The notes beneath the pieces were generated by a model, which was not told the origin of the DNA, did not search any database, and saw only the letters and a list, made by a program, of their open reading frames with translations. The position numbers and the translations under genes were made by a program. From an uncultured Atopostipes sp. (GTDB lineage: Bacteria; Bacillota; Bacilli; Lactobacillales; Carnobacteriaceae_A): 52,372 nucleotides of DNA. Shown one piece after another: positions 24,568 through 34,036 of the stretch. The stretch's first letter is position 1, and each line of letters opens with the position of its first letter. The DNA lies in NCBI GenBank assembly GCA_910588235.1, contig CAJUOQ010000013.1, forward strand, positions 1 to 52,372, read 5' to 3'.

Positions 24568-25633
24568 ATGAGCTCCTCTCTTTTAATTTTCCTTTGTTTT
24601 CTCCATTGACAACTATTCCATATTTATATCTCGGTTTAGATTGAGCAATATAATGATAGAAAACTATCTTCTCAAGTTGATTACTTCTATTTTTGATGAC
24701 TCTACCTATTTCTAGTGCTAACATTCCTGGAATTGCTGCTGCAACATGAATAGTATCAAATTCTTTAGAAATATTTATTAAACTATTAACTATCTCGTTG
24801 GCGATATTAGTAACCTCTTGCTGGCTAGATATATTGTTTTCATCAATAACATTCATTGATATTTTCATCCTATTTGACAAATTAAAATCTATCAAATCAG
24901 ACTCATGAACTTTAAATGTACCTGAAATAGAAACTAATATCTCACTTGAATCATTTGTTTTTGATTCACAAAAATCTTCCTCGACGTTTATTTTTAGACT
25001 TTTCTTTTTTTTGACTTTATTTGGCAACAATTCAAATTCAGAGTTAAATCTATTGTAGTTTAGATACTTAATGTTGCTTTTATCTTCTAAATAAGTACCA
25101 AAAAGTACTGTATAGGGAATTGAAGCCATTGAAGTAAGATAAATATTATCTCTAAATGGATAATTATTAATTATTCTTGCTTCTTTACTAATGAGTTTAT
25201 TCACCAATTCATTAGTTTCATTATTCATTTTCTGTAATTCTACTACCACCATAAAGTCGATACTACGCTCGTATATTACACCATTTCTAATGTTCTTTAC
25301 TTTAAAATCATCATCAATTAATTCTTTTTTGTTGTTTTCACCTAATAAGTTAAAAACATGATGTTGCTTCTTTTCAAAGTAGTTCATAACAATACCCAGA
25401 ATAACTAATATTAAACCTATAATATATAATAAATTGTTTGTAACTTCGGTAACATTAACATCTGGATTGATATAATTCATTAGAAAATCAATTTCTGAAG
25501 AAAAAATACCCAAACCACTCAATATTAACATTGTAGGTAAATCTTTGCCTTCATTCTTTGTAAAAATAGTTTTTAAAAAATAAATAAAAAGTACTATCCA
25601 TATAAGAATACTTATTATATTATCTATATCCAT
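24551..25633 (-). CDS. CBASS membrane effector: N-terminal TM segments plus SAVED sensor
   Basis: This 360-residue protein has hydrophobic segments at about residues 5-24 and 67-86 and a weaker one at 33-54, then a cytoplasmic part. The last 120 residues have SAVED-domain character: FDTIHVAAAIPGMLALEIGR, then EKIVFYHYIAQSKPRYKYGI. SAVED domains bind cyclic oligonucleotides and switch on the attached effector, here a membrane module like Cap14-type TM-SAVED proteins, expected to disrupt the membrane and kill the infected cell. ATG start with AAGGAG 6 nt upstream. It is the first gene of the operon, and an IS256 end lies 39 bp before its start. No ubiquitin-like ancillary genes (Cap2/Cap3) are present, so this is a minimal two-gene CBASS. 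Confidence 0.82.
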   Translation of the reverse strand: MDIDNIISILIWIVLFIYFLKTIFTKNEGKDLPTMLILSGLGIFSSEIDFLMNYINPDVNVTEVTNNLLYIIGLILVILGIVMNYFEKKQHHVFNLLGENNKKELIDDDFKVKNIRNGVIYERSIDFMVVVELQKMNNETNELVNKLISKEARIINNYPFRDNIYLTSMASIPYTVLFGTYLEDKSNIKYLNYNRFNSEFELLPNKVKKKKSLKINVEEDFCESKTNDSSEILVSISGTFKVHESDLIDFNLSNRMKISMNVIDENNISSQQEVTNIANEIVNSLINISKEFDTIHVAAAIPGMLALEIGRVIKNRSNQLEKIVFYHYIAQSKPRYKYGIVVNGENKGKLKERSSYVRFV

Positions 25634-25671
25634 TTTACACTCCTTATTCTTTCATAGTTTTAAAAAAACAC

Positions 25672-26984
25672 GATAAAGTCCATATAATTGTGTAAAAGAT
25701 AAAGGCCATGTAAGAGCCCTTTTACGGTACAATGTTTTTAACCACAAAAACATACCTAGGAGGACTTTACATGACCCAAGTACATTTTACACTGAACAGT
25801 GAAAAGGATCAAAGTACTATTGAACATTTAATAAAAGATGATGTGTCTAAAAACATTTTGTCCACAGTATTCAATCAATTGATGGAAACCAGTGAACAGA
25901 ATACATTCAAACTGATGATTACGAACGATCCGACAATCATCAGAGTCAAAGAAATGAATACTATGAGCGAGATTTTACGACTCGTGTATGAACACTTGAA
26001 TTAAAAGTGCCAAGAACACGTGACGGTGAATCCTCACCGATGGTGTTTGAACGTTATCAGCGAAATGAAAAAGCATTGCTTGCTTCCATGCTGGAGATGT
26101 ATGTTTCGGGTGTTTCTATTCGTAAAGTCTCTAAAATCGTTGAAGCACTTTGCAGAAAATCTGTATCAAAATCCTTTGTTTCCAACCTCACTGAACAGCT
26201 AGACCCAATGGTCAGCGAATGGCAGAATCGTTCACTCTCAAGTATGAATTAACCTTATCTGATGACAGATGTTCTCTACATAAAAGTCCGTGGGGACCAT
26301 CGAGTGCTTTCTAAAAGCTGTCATATTGGTATTGGAATAACCAAAGATGGTGATCGCGAAGTCATTGGCTTCATGATTCAAAATGAAGAAAGTGACGACA
26401 CCTGGGTTATCTTCTTTGAACACCTCAAGGAACGCGGCTTACAAGGAACTGAACTCATCATTTCTAAAGGATTAGTCTCTGCGATTCGCAAGTCATTTAC
26501 CAACGCAAGTTGGCAAAGATGTCAAGTTCACTTCTTAAGGAATATCTTTACGACCATTCCCAAGAAAAATTCAAAACCTTTTCGAGAAGCGGTGAAAGCT
26601 ATCTTTAAGTTCACAGATATCGACTTAGCACGAGACGCTAAAAATCGACTTATTGCCGACTATATCGACCAAACCAAATACACAAAAGCTTGTGAGACCT
26701 TGGATAATGGCTTCGAAGATGCCTTTCAATATACAGTTATCGGCCATAGCCACAATAGGCTGAAAAGCACCAAGCTTCTTGAACGATTGAATCAAGAAGT
26801 ACGACGAAGAGAAAAGATTATTCGTATCTTTCCTAACCGTGCATCAGCTAATCGGTTAATTGGTGCTGTCCTTATGGACACGCATGACGAATGGCTCAGC
26901 TCTACAAGAAAATATATTAAGTTTGATCAGTAAGAGAACGTTGAAACATTGTATAGTATTTTACACAAGATTATGGACTTGACT
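25672..26984 (+). mobile_element. Decayed IS256-family insertion sequence
   Basis: Terminal inverted repeats are visible: GATAAAGTCCATATAATTGT with GTAAAA following (25672-25697), and on the minus strand GTCAAGTCCATAATCTTGTG near 26983-26964. The total length of about 1.3 kb is standard for IS256. The transposase inside is broken. Its left end lies 39 bp from the CBASS operon start, and its right end supplies the last codons of the capsule polymerase gene. Target-site duplication could not be identified. Confidence 0.88.
25771..26933 (+). pseudogene. Broken IS256-family transposase
   Basis: The start MTQVHFTLNSEKDQSTIEHL, after an AGGAGG site, is that of enterococcal/staphylococcal IS256 transposases. 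The frame shifts after about 45 codons. A TGA interrupts the continuation near 25987-25991 (TTRV*TLELKVPRTRDGE), and another stop follows QNRSLSSMN. The final part from 26262 holds the first Asp (MTDVLYIKVRG) but lacks the DAH triplet that should precede KGLVSAIRKSFTN, so the second catalytic Asp is lost. The Glu region NRLKSTKLLERLNQEVRRRE remains. It is inactive by several independent lesions. Confidence 0.9.
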
Positions 26985-28341
26985 CATTAATTTTCGATTT
27001 CTTATTTCTAGGACTATCTTTGTTTATATCAAAAAACAGGCTAAAAAGAATAACTATAACTACAATTTCACTTAAAATCTGCACAATTTTTAGATTACTA
27101 AATTGAAAATTCGTTATTATATTTCCATAAATCAAAATCGAAATTAAAGAAAATTGCGATTTTTTCATATAGTTATAAGAAACACTATAAATAATTCCTA
27201 ACAAATACATTGCTATTAAGACTCCTATAACAGAGAAGTTCATATAAGCAGCACCGAAAGTTTCTGGAGGCCAAGAAGATGGATATAATTTATCATACGA
27301 TGTCGGTGGGCTTACATCATGACCTGCCGCCAATGTTCGAATATAAACACCATCATCTATTGGCGGTTTCTCAGGATATATTGATCTGGGGATAGGCGCA
27401 TATAATAAATCCATATAGCTTTTACCCAACCAAATATTATCAACATTAAAATAATCCATTATAAATAATTGATGATCAACAAAACTTAATTGTTTAGTTA
27501 ATTTATTTAGGTCATCGCCTGCTTCTTCTATCAAAACTTCTGGATTATTCATATATACCTCTATATCTTCAGGAGAAGTTCTTAAAATTGGAACTGCTAA
27601 AATATAAAATAGAATAATAGGTACTAATACTCCGACTTTTAATAGTAAATTTTTTATTTTATTAACACCAAAATTCCATATTAATAGACAATATATTATA
27701 AAAAGAAGAACACTTCTTCTACCTCCTAAAGAAGATGTCATAAAAAGAACTATAACAAAAAGAAAGAACAATATAATATACTTAAAAAAATTTTTTTTAT
27801 ATTTAAAAGTATATATATATATATATACTCCTATTGATAATAATCCCATTAACGACATTAGATAACCATTACCCGTAGTAAATGAGGCTCTTGTATTTAA
27901 ATTATCAATCCAATTTAAAAAACCACCAGCTTGATTAAAGAATACTAAGTATGCAGAAAGACCGGTTAAAATAGACAAATAAGCTGCTAATTTATATTTA
28001 TTATTAGACTCTTCATGAAACAAAATCGGTATTTTATTAGCAAACTTTTTTGCCTTTTTAGAATTTACACCTAGACCTAAAAAGAAAACACCTACACTTA
28101 ATAAAAGGGTATATTTAAATATTGCCATTGGCAACTCAAATTCCGATATACGACTTTGAACACTAACATGGAGTAAATTATAATCAAAATGCAGTGATAT
28201 CATATAAGGAACATTTGTAATAAATATAAATAACAACCCTATTGAAAGGGGAGAAAAAAATCTATCGTCATTTTTATTTCTAAATATAAAGTGAATTCCT
28301 AATAAAAAAAAAGTAAACATTAAAGAAATTAATAAAATCAT
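26971..28341 (-). CDS. Capsular polysaccharide polymerase (Wzy-like), 3' end altered by IS256
   Basis: This 456-residue integral membrane protein has about eleven hydrophobic segments and a large loop (about residues 270-350) containing APIPRSIYPEKPPIDDG and YPSSWPPETFGAAYMNFSVI, the kind of conserved loop seen in oligosaccharide repeat-unit polymerases. It should join lipid-linked repeat units on the outer face of the membrane. It is the last gene of the capsule operon. The final three to four codons come from the IS256 terminal repeat, so the natural C-terminus has been replaced or shortened slightly. The charged tail suggests little is lost. It is separated by 370 bp from the preceding gene. 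Confidence 0.75.
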   Translation of the reverse strand: MILLISLMFTFFLLGIHFIFRNKNDDRFFSPLSIGLLFIFITNVPYMISLHFDYNLLHVSVQSRISEFELPMAIFKYTLLLSVGVFFLGLGVNSKKAKKFANKIPILFHEESNNKYKLAAYLSILTGLSAYLVFFNQAGGFLNWIDNLNTRASFTTGNGYLMSLMGLLSIGVYIYIYTFKYKKNFFKYIILFFLFVIVLFMTSSLGGRRSVLLFIIYCLLIWNFGVNKIKNLLLKVGVLVPIILFYILAVPILRTSPEDIEVYMNNPEVLIEEAGDDLNKLTKQLSFVDHQLFIMDYFNVDNIWLGKSYMDLLYAPIPRSIYPEKPPIDDGVYIRTLAAGHDVSPPTSYDKLYPSSWPPETFGAAYMNFSVIGVLIAMYLLGIIYSVSYNYMKKSQFSLISILIYGNIITNFQFSNLKIVQILSEIVVIVILFSLFFDINKDSPRNKKSKINESSP

Positions 28342-28711
28342 TTTTTCACTCCAGTTATAGTAATAAAATTTTTAGTTTTTATTAGCTGTTTGTTCAAAAA
28401 ATATATTTATGTAGTTATCATGTCAGTCAACTCCTTCTCTTATTTTTAATAAGTTAAAGTCCCTGGCTAATTCAATAAAGAAGAAAAAAACACAACACAT
28501 TTACTTCAAAATCAAATCCTTTGTGGTACAAATATTGGAGACTAAATTATATTACTTGCCTTAAACCAAGTGTTGCCCTAACATTACTTAAAAAATAAGT
28601 TTAACTAATATCAGTCAAATATCTATTTAAACAAGATAATTTTATTCAACAAATAAGGTGTTTTTTTAATGACCAACATTTTTTAAGTTAGGCTACTATA
28701 TGATTCAGTTA
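28342..28711. other. AT-rich gap inside the capsule operon
   Basis: These 370 bp separate the acyltransferase and polymerase genes. I see no gene, no strong hairpin and no IS end. It may hold a promoter for the polymerase or be scar tissue of a lost gene, but nothing supports either. Confidence 0.4.
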
Positions 28712-29191
28712 CTAATTTGATGATAACTTTTTTGCAGGAATTCCTCCCCATACTGTATTTGGTGGTACATCTTTGATCACTACTGCATTAGCGGCAATTA
28801 TAGAGTTTTCACCAATAACTACACCACCTAGTATACAGGCACCTGCTCCGATAATTACGTTATCTTTAATTGTAGGATAAAAATCAGTATTATATGCTGA
28901 TTTTCCAGAGCCTTTTTGCCCCAAGGTTACATTTTGTCTAATTACAACATTATTTCCAATTACACAGCCGCCGCCAATAACTACACCTACACTATGTACA
29001 ATAACCATATTTTTAGATATAACTGCCTGTGGATTAACTTCTATACTATTCAATAATACATTTAATCTAGTAACTAATAACGATAATAATTTTAGATCTA
29101 ATTCATAGAGTTTATGAGCGATTCGATATAATATTATTGCTTGATATCCTCCAATGAAAATGAATCTATAGATTGATTTAATAATTGACAT
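28712..29191 (-). CDS. Left-handed beta-helix acyltransferase (CysE/serine-acetyltransferase-like), capsule modification
   Basis: This 159-residue protein has a helical N-terminus (about 1-50) and hexapeptide repeats from about residue 55 (VVIGGGCVIGNNVVIRQNVT, then GAGACILGGVVIGENSIIAA), ending VWGGIPAKKL. The catalytic His is probably in NMVIVHSVGVVIGGG. Proteins of this type in polysaccharide clusters add acetyl groups to a sugar of the repeat unit using acetyl-CoA. It lies 10 bp downstream of the flippase gene, so it is in the same operon. True serine acetyltransferase activity is unlikely given the context. Confidence 0.8.
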   Translation of the reverse strand: MSIIKSIYRFIFIGGYQAIILYRIAHKLYELDLKLLSLLVTRLNVLLNSIEVNPQAVISKNMVIVHSVGVVIGGGCVIGNNVVIRQNVTLGQKGSGKSAYNTDFYPTIKDNVIIGAGACILGGVVIGENSIIAANAVVIKDVPPNTVWGGIPAKKLSSN

Positions 29192-29201
29192 TTATTTAAC
29201 C

Positions 29202-30464
29202 TCATACTTTGTGATCATTTTTTGCACATTCTCTTCCAATATTCATAATCATCATAAAATAAACTAAACTATACGCTACACTGATCAACATTAGATACAT
29301 ATATATGTTCATATCGTATATACTTGCTAATAAGAAAGCGAGTCCTCCAACTATAATTAATATAATTTGAAAGGTCATCTCTAAATGTTGCTTTTTTACA
29401 ACTACATATGTACCATTTAAAGATAACGCTATGAATCTAAATGAAAACATGACACATAAAATTGTAATATAACGTCCAGCCTCAGCGTATCCTAACCCGA
29501 AAATAAATTCAGTAATAAATGGGGCAATAAAAGCGAGTAAAGAGAATATACTAAATGATATTATTGATAATTTTTTAACCGTATCCTTAAAAATAAAATA
29601 CAGTGAATTACCATGTCTCTTTACATCACTAATTTTTTGCAAATATACTTTACTTAAATTATTCGAAATTAATATAAGTGGGATGCCTAATACTTTTACA
29701 GAAACCGAGTAATATCCTACTTCTTCTGAAGTAAATAAAGTTACTATGGACAACATAATCATAGTATAGGAAAAGGAATTTATAAATTGACTTGGTACAG
29801 AATAAATAATGTGATCTCTATATTTTTTGATTTTAATAAAAAATAATTTTATATTTTTTATATTAATATTTTTTCTTACATATAAAACACTTTTTTTAAA
29901 ATAATATATTGGTGAAAATATTCGTCCTAATAGTAATCCTAACGAACCAATATTAAAAAAACCAGACAATAATTGTATTACACCCATAGTCGCAACTGTT
30001 GTGACTTCTGCTTTAGCCATATTATTATATTTTTTATAACGATTATCTTCACTCAAAAAAATATAATATAAACCAAATATAAATATTAAGATTGGATTCA
30101 TTAAAAATAATAATATGAATTCTTTCGAACTATAATCAGTAAAAAAAGCACTCAACATAATAATTAGGATGTATAATATCGATACTAATAGCACAGAAAT
30201 AACGCTGATTTTTATTATATCATTAGCTTCATCATCTTCTTCTGCAGTAACTATTAATAAATACAATTTTAATGATGCTATCGGAATAAATAAATTGGCA
30301 ATTGAATATATATATGAATATATACCTAATTCTTCGGGAGAGATTAATCTTGTTAATATAGGTTGTATTAACAAATTGATCCCTTGACTTAGTATTGTCC
30401 CCATACCTAAAGATAAAAGTCCATTCCATTTACTATTTCTAATTTTTCTAAAGACATTATTCAT
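29202..30464 (-). CDS. Polysaccharide flippase (Wzx-like)
   Basis: This 420-residue membrane protein of the MATE/PST superfamily has about twelve transmembrane segments and no large soluble domain. The N-terminal part (LSLGMGTILSQGINLLIQPI, then LTRLISPEELGIYSYIYSI) is typical of Wzx flippases, which move undecaprenyl-linked repeat units across the membrane. It lies between a glycosyltransferase upstream and an acyltransferase downstream. Base composition is even more AT-rich than the sugar-nucleotide genes, as is common for the serotype-specific core of capsule loci. Confidence 0.85.
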   Translation of the reverse strand: MNNVFRKIRNSKWNGLLSLGMGTILSQGINLLIQPILTRLISPEELGIYSYIYSIANLFIPIASLKLYLLIVTAEEDDEANDIIKISVISVLLVSILYILIIMLSAFFTDYSSKEFILLFLMNPILIFIFGLYYIFLSEDNRYKKYNNMAKAEVTTVATMGVIQLLSGFFNIGSLGLLLGRIFSPIYYFKKSVLYVRKNINIKNIKLFFIKIKKYRDHIIYSVPSQFINSFSYTMIMLSIVTLFTSEEVGYYSVSVKVLGIPLILISNNLSKVYLQKISDVKRHGNSLYFIFKDTVKKLSIISFSIFSLLAFIAPFITEFIFGLGYAEAGRYITILCVMFSFRFIALSLNGTYVVVKKQHLEMTFQIILIIVGGLAFLLASIYDMNIYMYLMLISVAYSLVYFMMIMNIGRECAKNDHKV

Positions 30465-30605
30465 AATATACCCTCATTTACATATAAAGTATTTATTCTA
30501 AAACAAATTAATTTTTTAGCTACTTATTCTCTGTTTTAGATAGTTTTCAATTAAGTAGTATTATTTCCCAAAATTGACAAACTTTTAACCATTTATATAT
30601 GGTTC

Positions 30606-31796
30606 TCATTTTAAGTCTTTTTTAGAAATATTTAATAATTTTTGATAAAATATTTTCCTTCTTTTTGATAATTTTTCATTTGTGTACTCTTTTGCTTTTT
30701 GTATGTTCTCTTCACTCATCTTATTTAACTCATTCGGATTATTTATTAACTTCATTATTTTTTGAGTGAATCCATCTACATCCATAGGGTCAAATAAATA
30801 ATTCTTTGAAAGTAATTCTGGTATACCATTTACCGGAGTAGATAAACATGGTAGTCCTACAGCCATAGCTTCTATGACAGCTCTTGGAAGTCCTTCAGCT
30901 TTTGTTGGAAAAACAAAAATATCTCCCATTAATAAAACTTTGCGAACATCCCCAGGACTTGGTAGTAGACCAGTAAATCTGACATAATCTTCTATACCAT
31001 AGTCTTTAGCTAAGCACTCGAAATCATTTCTTTTAGTGCCATCACCAATAAACACAACTTCTACATTAAAATTATTTTCTCTTAATTTTTTTACTGTTTT
31101 TATCACTGTCCTATGGCCCTTAGATTCACTATTAATACTATTAGCAGTATGTACAATTGTATATTTACTCTTTTTCAAATCATATTTTCTAGGCTTGCTA
31201 AAATAATTAGTATTCAAATTAATCGTTGAATAATATGATTCAAACTTTTCTGGAGTTTCTCCTTTTAAATATGCAGTAGAAGGATATTGCGTCTGTAAAT
31301 AATATTGGGTAACATACGAAACCCCATTAGCATTTAATGCAGCTTGTTTTAATTTTTCAGTATAATATTTTTGTGCTATTTTATTTTTACTGTAAGCATC
31401 ATAAGGATCAGCTACAACTTCAATTGAATAAGGTTTACCTGTTTTTCTGTAAAATTCTAAGACAACACTAGAAACTACAGAAGGTAATCTAAAAATAGCA
31501 GTAGCAGCTCCTTCTATCGAATGCTTAGCCGCTTTTCTCAGTTCAAAATAATGTCGAATATAATCTTTCATTCCTCTTAAAAAGGGTAATTCAATTACCC
31601 TTAAGTTAGGTCCATCGACTCTTAAATAGTTTTCAGTATCTATCATATCTAGATGCTTAGTTCGAGAAACAACTGCTACTTTGTCAAAAACTTCTAAATA
31701 TCTTTCCCAAAAATTATAACTATATATTGTTTTAGCCCAATATTTTCCATCAGGAGTTTTGTAGAAATGTGCATCCGCTACAACTAGTACTTCCAT
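30606..31796 (-). CDS. Glycosyltransferase family 4
   Basis: This 396-residue cytoplasmic enzyme has a GT-B fold with the C-terminal nucleotide-sugar site KAEGLPRAVIEAMAVGLPCL (about residues 310-330), showing the EX7E pattern, followed by VNGIPELL. No membrane segment is seen. Its start overlaps the last base of the capG-type gene, so translation is coupled. It probably adds the second or third sugar of the repeat unit. Donor and acceptor cannot be deduced. Confidence 0.85.
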   Translation of the reverse strand: MEVLVVADAHFYKTPDGKYWAKTIYSYNFWERYLEVFDKVAVVSRTKHLDMIDTENYLRVDGPNLRVIELPFLRGMKDYIRHYFELRKAAKHSIEGAATAIFRLPSVVSSVVLEFYRKTGKPYSIEVVADPYDAYSKNKIAQKYYTEKLKQAALNANGVSYVTQYYLQTQYPSTAYLKGETPEKFESYYSTINLNTNYFSKPRKYDLKKSKYTIVHTANSINSESKGHRTVIKTVKKLRENNFNVEVVFIGDGTKRNDFECLAKDYGIEDYVRFTGLLPSPGDVRKVLLMGDIFVFPTKAEGLPRAVIEAMAVGLPCLSTPVNGIPELLSKNYLFDPMDVDGFTQKIMKLINNPNELNKMSEENIQKAKEYTNEKLSKRRKIFYQKLLNISKKDLK

Positions 31797-32923
31797 TATT
31801 TCTCACTCCAAACTACTCTATTCACATAATCAGTATAGCTAATAATAATTCTTAATACTTTTTCTGACACATTCGGCATACTATAATCAGCTACTAGTCT
31901 TAAAGTATCTCTTTCTTGTGTTTCAAGTACTTCTAGCCCTTGTAGGATACGTTCTTTATTCAGCCCTACCATCATTACAGAAGCCTCTTCCATTGCTTCT
32001 GGTCGCTCATGTGCTTCACGAATATTGAGTGCTTTAAAACCCATAATGGATGATTCTTCACTAATTGTGCCACTATCACTTAGAACTGCCTTTGCGTTTA
32101 ATTGTAGGTTATTATAATCAGTGAATCCCATTGGTTTCATTAATTGGACTAAGTCATTGAATTCAATATTTAATTCTTCGACGCGTTTCCGTGTTCTTGG
32201 ATGAGTACTTACAATAACTGGCATCTGATATTTTTCAGCTACTGCATTTAAAGAATCTACTAAATTGTAAAAATTACGGTCTGAATCAATATTTTCTTCT
32301 CGATGTGCAGAGACAACAAAATATTGATCTTTTTCTAAATCAAGCTTTTTATAGCTCTCTGCTGATTTAATATCATCCATTTTACCTTGTAATACTTCAT
32401 ACATTGGACTACCCGTTTTTATAATCTGATCAGCTGGTAATCCTTCGGCTAATAAATACTCACGCGCAATATCACTATATGTTAAGTTAATATCAGCTGT
32501 ATGATCAACAATCTTTCGGTTTGTTTCTTCTGGAACACGTTGGTCAAAGCATCGGTTTCCAGCTTCCATATGAAAAATCGGGATTTGTTTTCTTTTTGCC
32601 GCCACAGCAGTTAAACAAGAATTTGTGTCACCTAAGACCAATAAAGCATCAGGCTTTACTTCATCTAAAATAGGATCAATTTTGATAAAGATATTTCCTA
32701 TTGTTTCAATTGCTGTTCCTACTGCTGCATTTAAAAAATAATCCGGTTTGTCTAAGCCAAAATCATCAAAAAATACTTCATTTAATTCGTAGTCATAGTT
32801 TTGGCCTGTATGTACTAGTGTATGATCAATCGCTTCTGACTCTTCTAATTTTTGAATAACTGCAGATAGTCGAATAATTTCAGGACGTGTACCAACTACA
32901 GTCATTACTTTTAATTTTTCCAT
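31796..32923 (-). CDS. capG: UDP-N-acetylglucosamine 2-epimerase family; CapG/FnlC-type UDP-L-FucNAc synthesis
   Basis: This 375-residue enzyme of the WecB family starts with VVGTRPEIIRLSAVI and has HTGQNYDYELNEVFFDDF, MEAGNRCFDQRVPEETNR and SDSGTISEESSIMGFKALNI, all part of the UDP-GlcNAc 2-epimerase active site. Because it directly follows capE- and capF-type genes, it most likely performs the last step, C-2 epimerisation to UDP-N-acetyl-L-fucosamine, as CapG does in S. aureus type 5/8 capsule and FnlC in E. coli. A plain ManNAc-forming role is the alternative. Confidence 0.88.
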   Translation of the reverse strand: MEKLKVMTVVGTRPEIIRLSAVIQKLEESEAIDHTLVHTGQNYDYELNEVFFDDFGLDKPDYFLNAAVGTAIETIGNIFIKIDPILDEVKPDALLVLGDTNSCLTAVAAKRKQIPIFHMEAGNRCFDQRVPEETNRKIVDHTADINLTYSDIAREYLLAEGLPADQIIKTGSPMYEVLQGKMDDIKSAESYKKLDLEKDQYFVVSAHREENIDSDRNFYNLVDSLNAVAEKYQMPVIVSTHPRTRKRVEELNIEFNDLVQLMKPMGFTDYNNLQLNAKAVLSDSGTISEESSIMGFKALNIREAHERPEAMEEASVMMVGLNKERILQGLEVLETQERDTLRLVADYSMPNVSEKVLRIIISYTDYVNRVVWSEK

Positions 32924-32926
32924 GTT

Positions 32927-34036
32927 TTAAACCTCCAAATGAAATGTGTCTGGGTTATCTGGGTCAAACATTTCATTAACCCACATGACGGTTACCATGT
33001 CTGTTTCCCCAATGTTTTCAATAGAATGTGTATACCCTGTTGGTATATCTACGACTTCTAATTTATCACCAGATGCTTTATACTCAATAACTTTTTTTGA
33101 AAATGGCTCTCTAAAACGAATAACTCCTGTACCAGAAACAACTAAAAATTTCTCGTTTTTAGTGTGATGCCAATGATCTCCCTTAGTAATACCAGGTTTT
33201 GACACATTGATCGATACTTGTCCGGCATAAGGAGATTTAACAAATTCGGTAAAATGCCCTCTTTCGTCTTCGTGCATCACTAGAGGATAACTAAAATTAT
33301 CTTCCGGTAGAAAATTCAAATATGTACTATACAATTTATTTGTAAATGCATTATTTAAGTCAGGGATTATCCGATTATTACGTGATTCTTTAAATGATTG
33401 GATCAGGTCAGCAATCTCACCTAAGCTAACTGTATGTGTAACAGGCACAATGTTGTAACCATCTTTTTTACTATCTTCCTCATTCATTGTATTAATAAAA
33501 GCATTAACAACATCATCTATATAAGCTAAAGTTAGTTCCGTCTTTGGATCATCTACACTAATTTCTATCCCTCGTGCCACGTTATAACAAAAAGTTGCAA
33601 TTACACTATTATAATTGGGTTTAGACCATTTACCAAATAAATTAGGTAAACGAAAAACGTAAGTATCTACGTCATTATCTTTTCCGTATTTAAATACCAA
33701 TTCTTCAGCTAACTTTTTACTCTTTCCATAGGGATTATCTAATTCTGCTTGAATTGAGCTAGATAGTAACACCGGAATTATATTATTATTGTCAACTAAT
33801 TTATCTAATAATTTCTCTGTTAAATCAGCATTTCCTTCAATAAATTCAGCGTCATCTTTAGGACGATTCACACCCGCAAGATGAAATACAAAATCTGCCT
33901 TCTTTGTATATTCTTCAAAATCAGACTCAGAAGAGTCTAGAGTATATAAAAACAAATTATAATTTTCATTTTGTTGTAAAGTTGCTACTAAGTTTTTACC
34001 AACAAAACCATTGGCACCTGTAATTAATATATTCAT
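32927..34036 (-). CDS. capF: CapF-type bifunctional SDR-cupin (UDP-L-FucNAc synthesis)
   Basis: This 369-residue protein joins an N-terminal SDR reductase (ITGANGFVGKNL at residues 5-16, catalytic region SSSIQAELDNPYGKSK) to a C-terminal cupin (about residues 245-369) with metal-binding histidines in GDHWHHTKNEKFLVVSG and PTGYTHSIENIG. This two-domain architecture is specific to CapF/FnlB, which epimerises at C-3 and reduces the 4-keto group of the CapE product. It overlaps capE by one base and precedes capG by 3 bp. Confidence 0.93.
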   Translation of the reverse strand: MNILITGANGFVGKNLVATLQQNENYNLFLYTLDSSESDFEEYTKKADFVFHLAGVNRPKDDAEFIEGNADLTEKLLDKLVDNNNIIPVLLSSSIQAELDNPYGKSKKLAEELVFKYGKDNDVDTYVFRLPNLFGKWSKPNYNSVIATFCYNVARGIEISVDDPKTELTLAYIDDVVNAFINTMNEEDSKKDGYNIVPVTHTVSLGEIADLIQSFKESRNNRIIPDLNNAFTNKLYSTYLNFLPEDNFSYPLVMHEDERGHFTEFVKSPYAGQVSINVSKPGITKGDHWHHTKNEKFLVVSGTGVIRFREPFSKKVIEYKASGDKLEVVDIPTGYTHSIENIGETDMVTVMWVNEMFDPDNPDTFHLEV

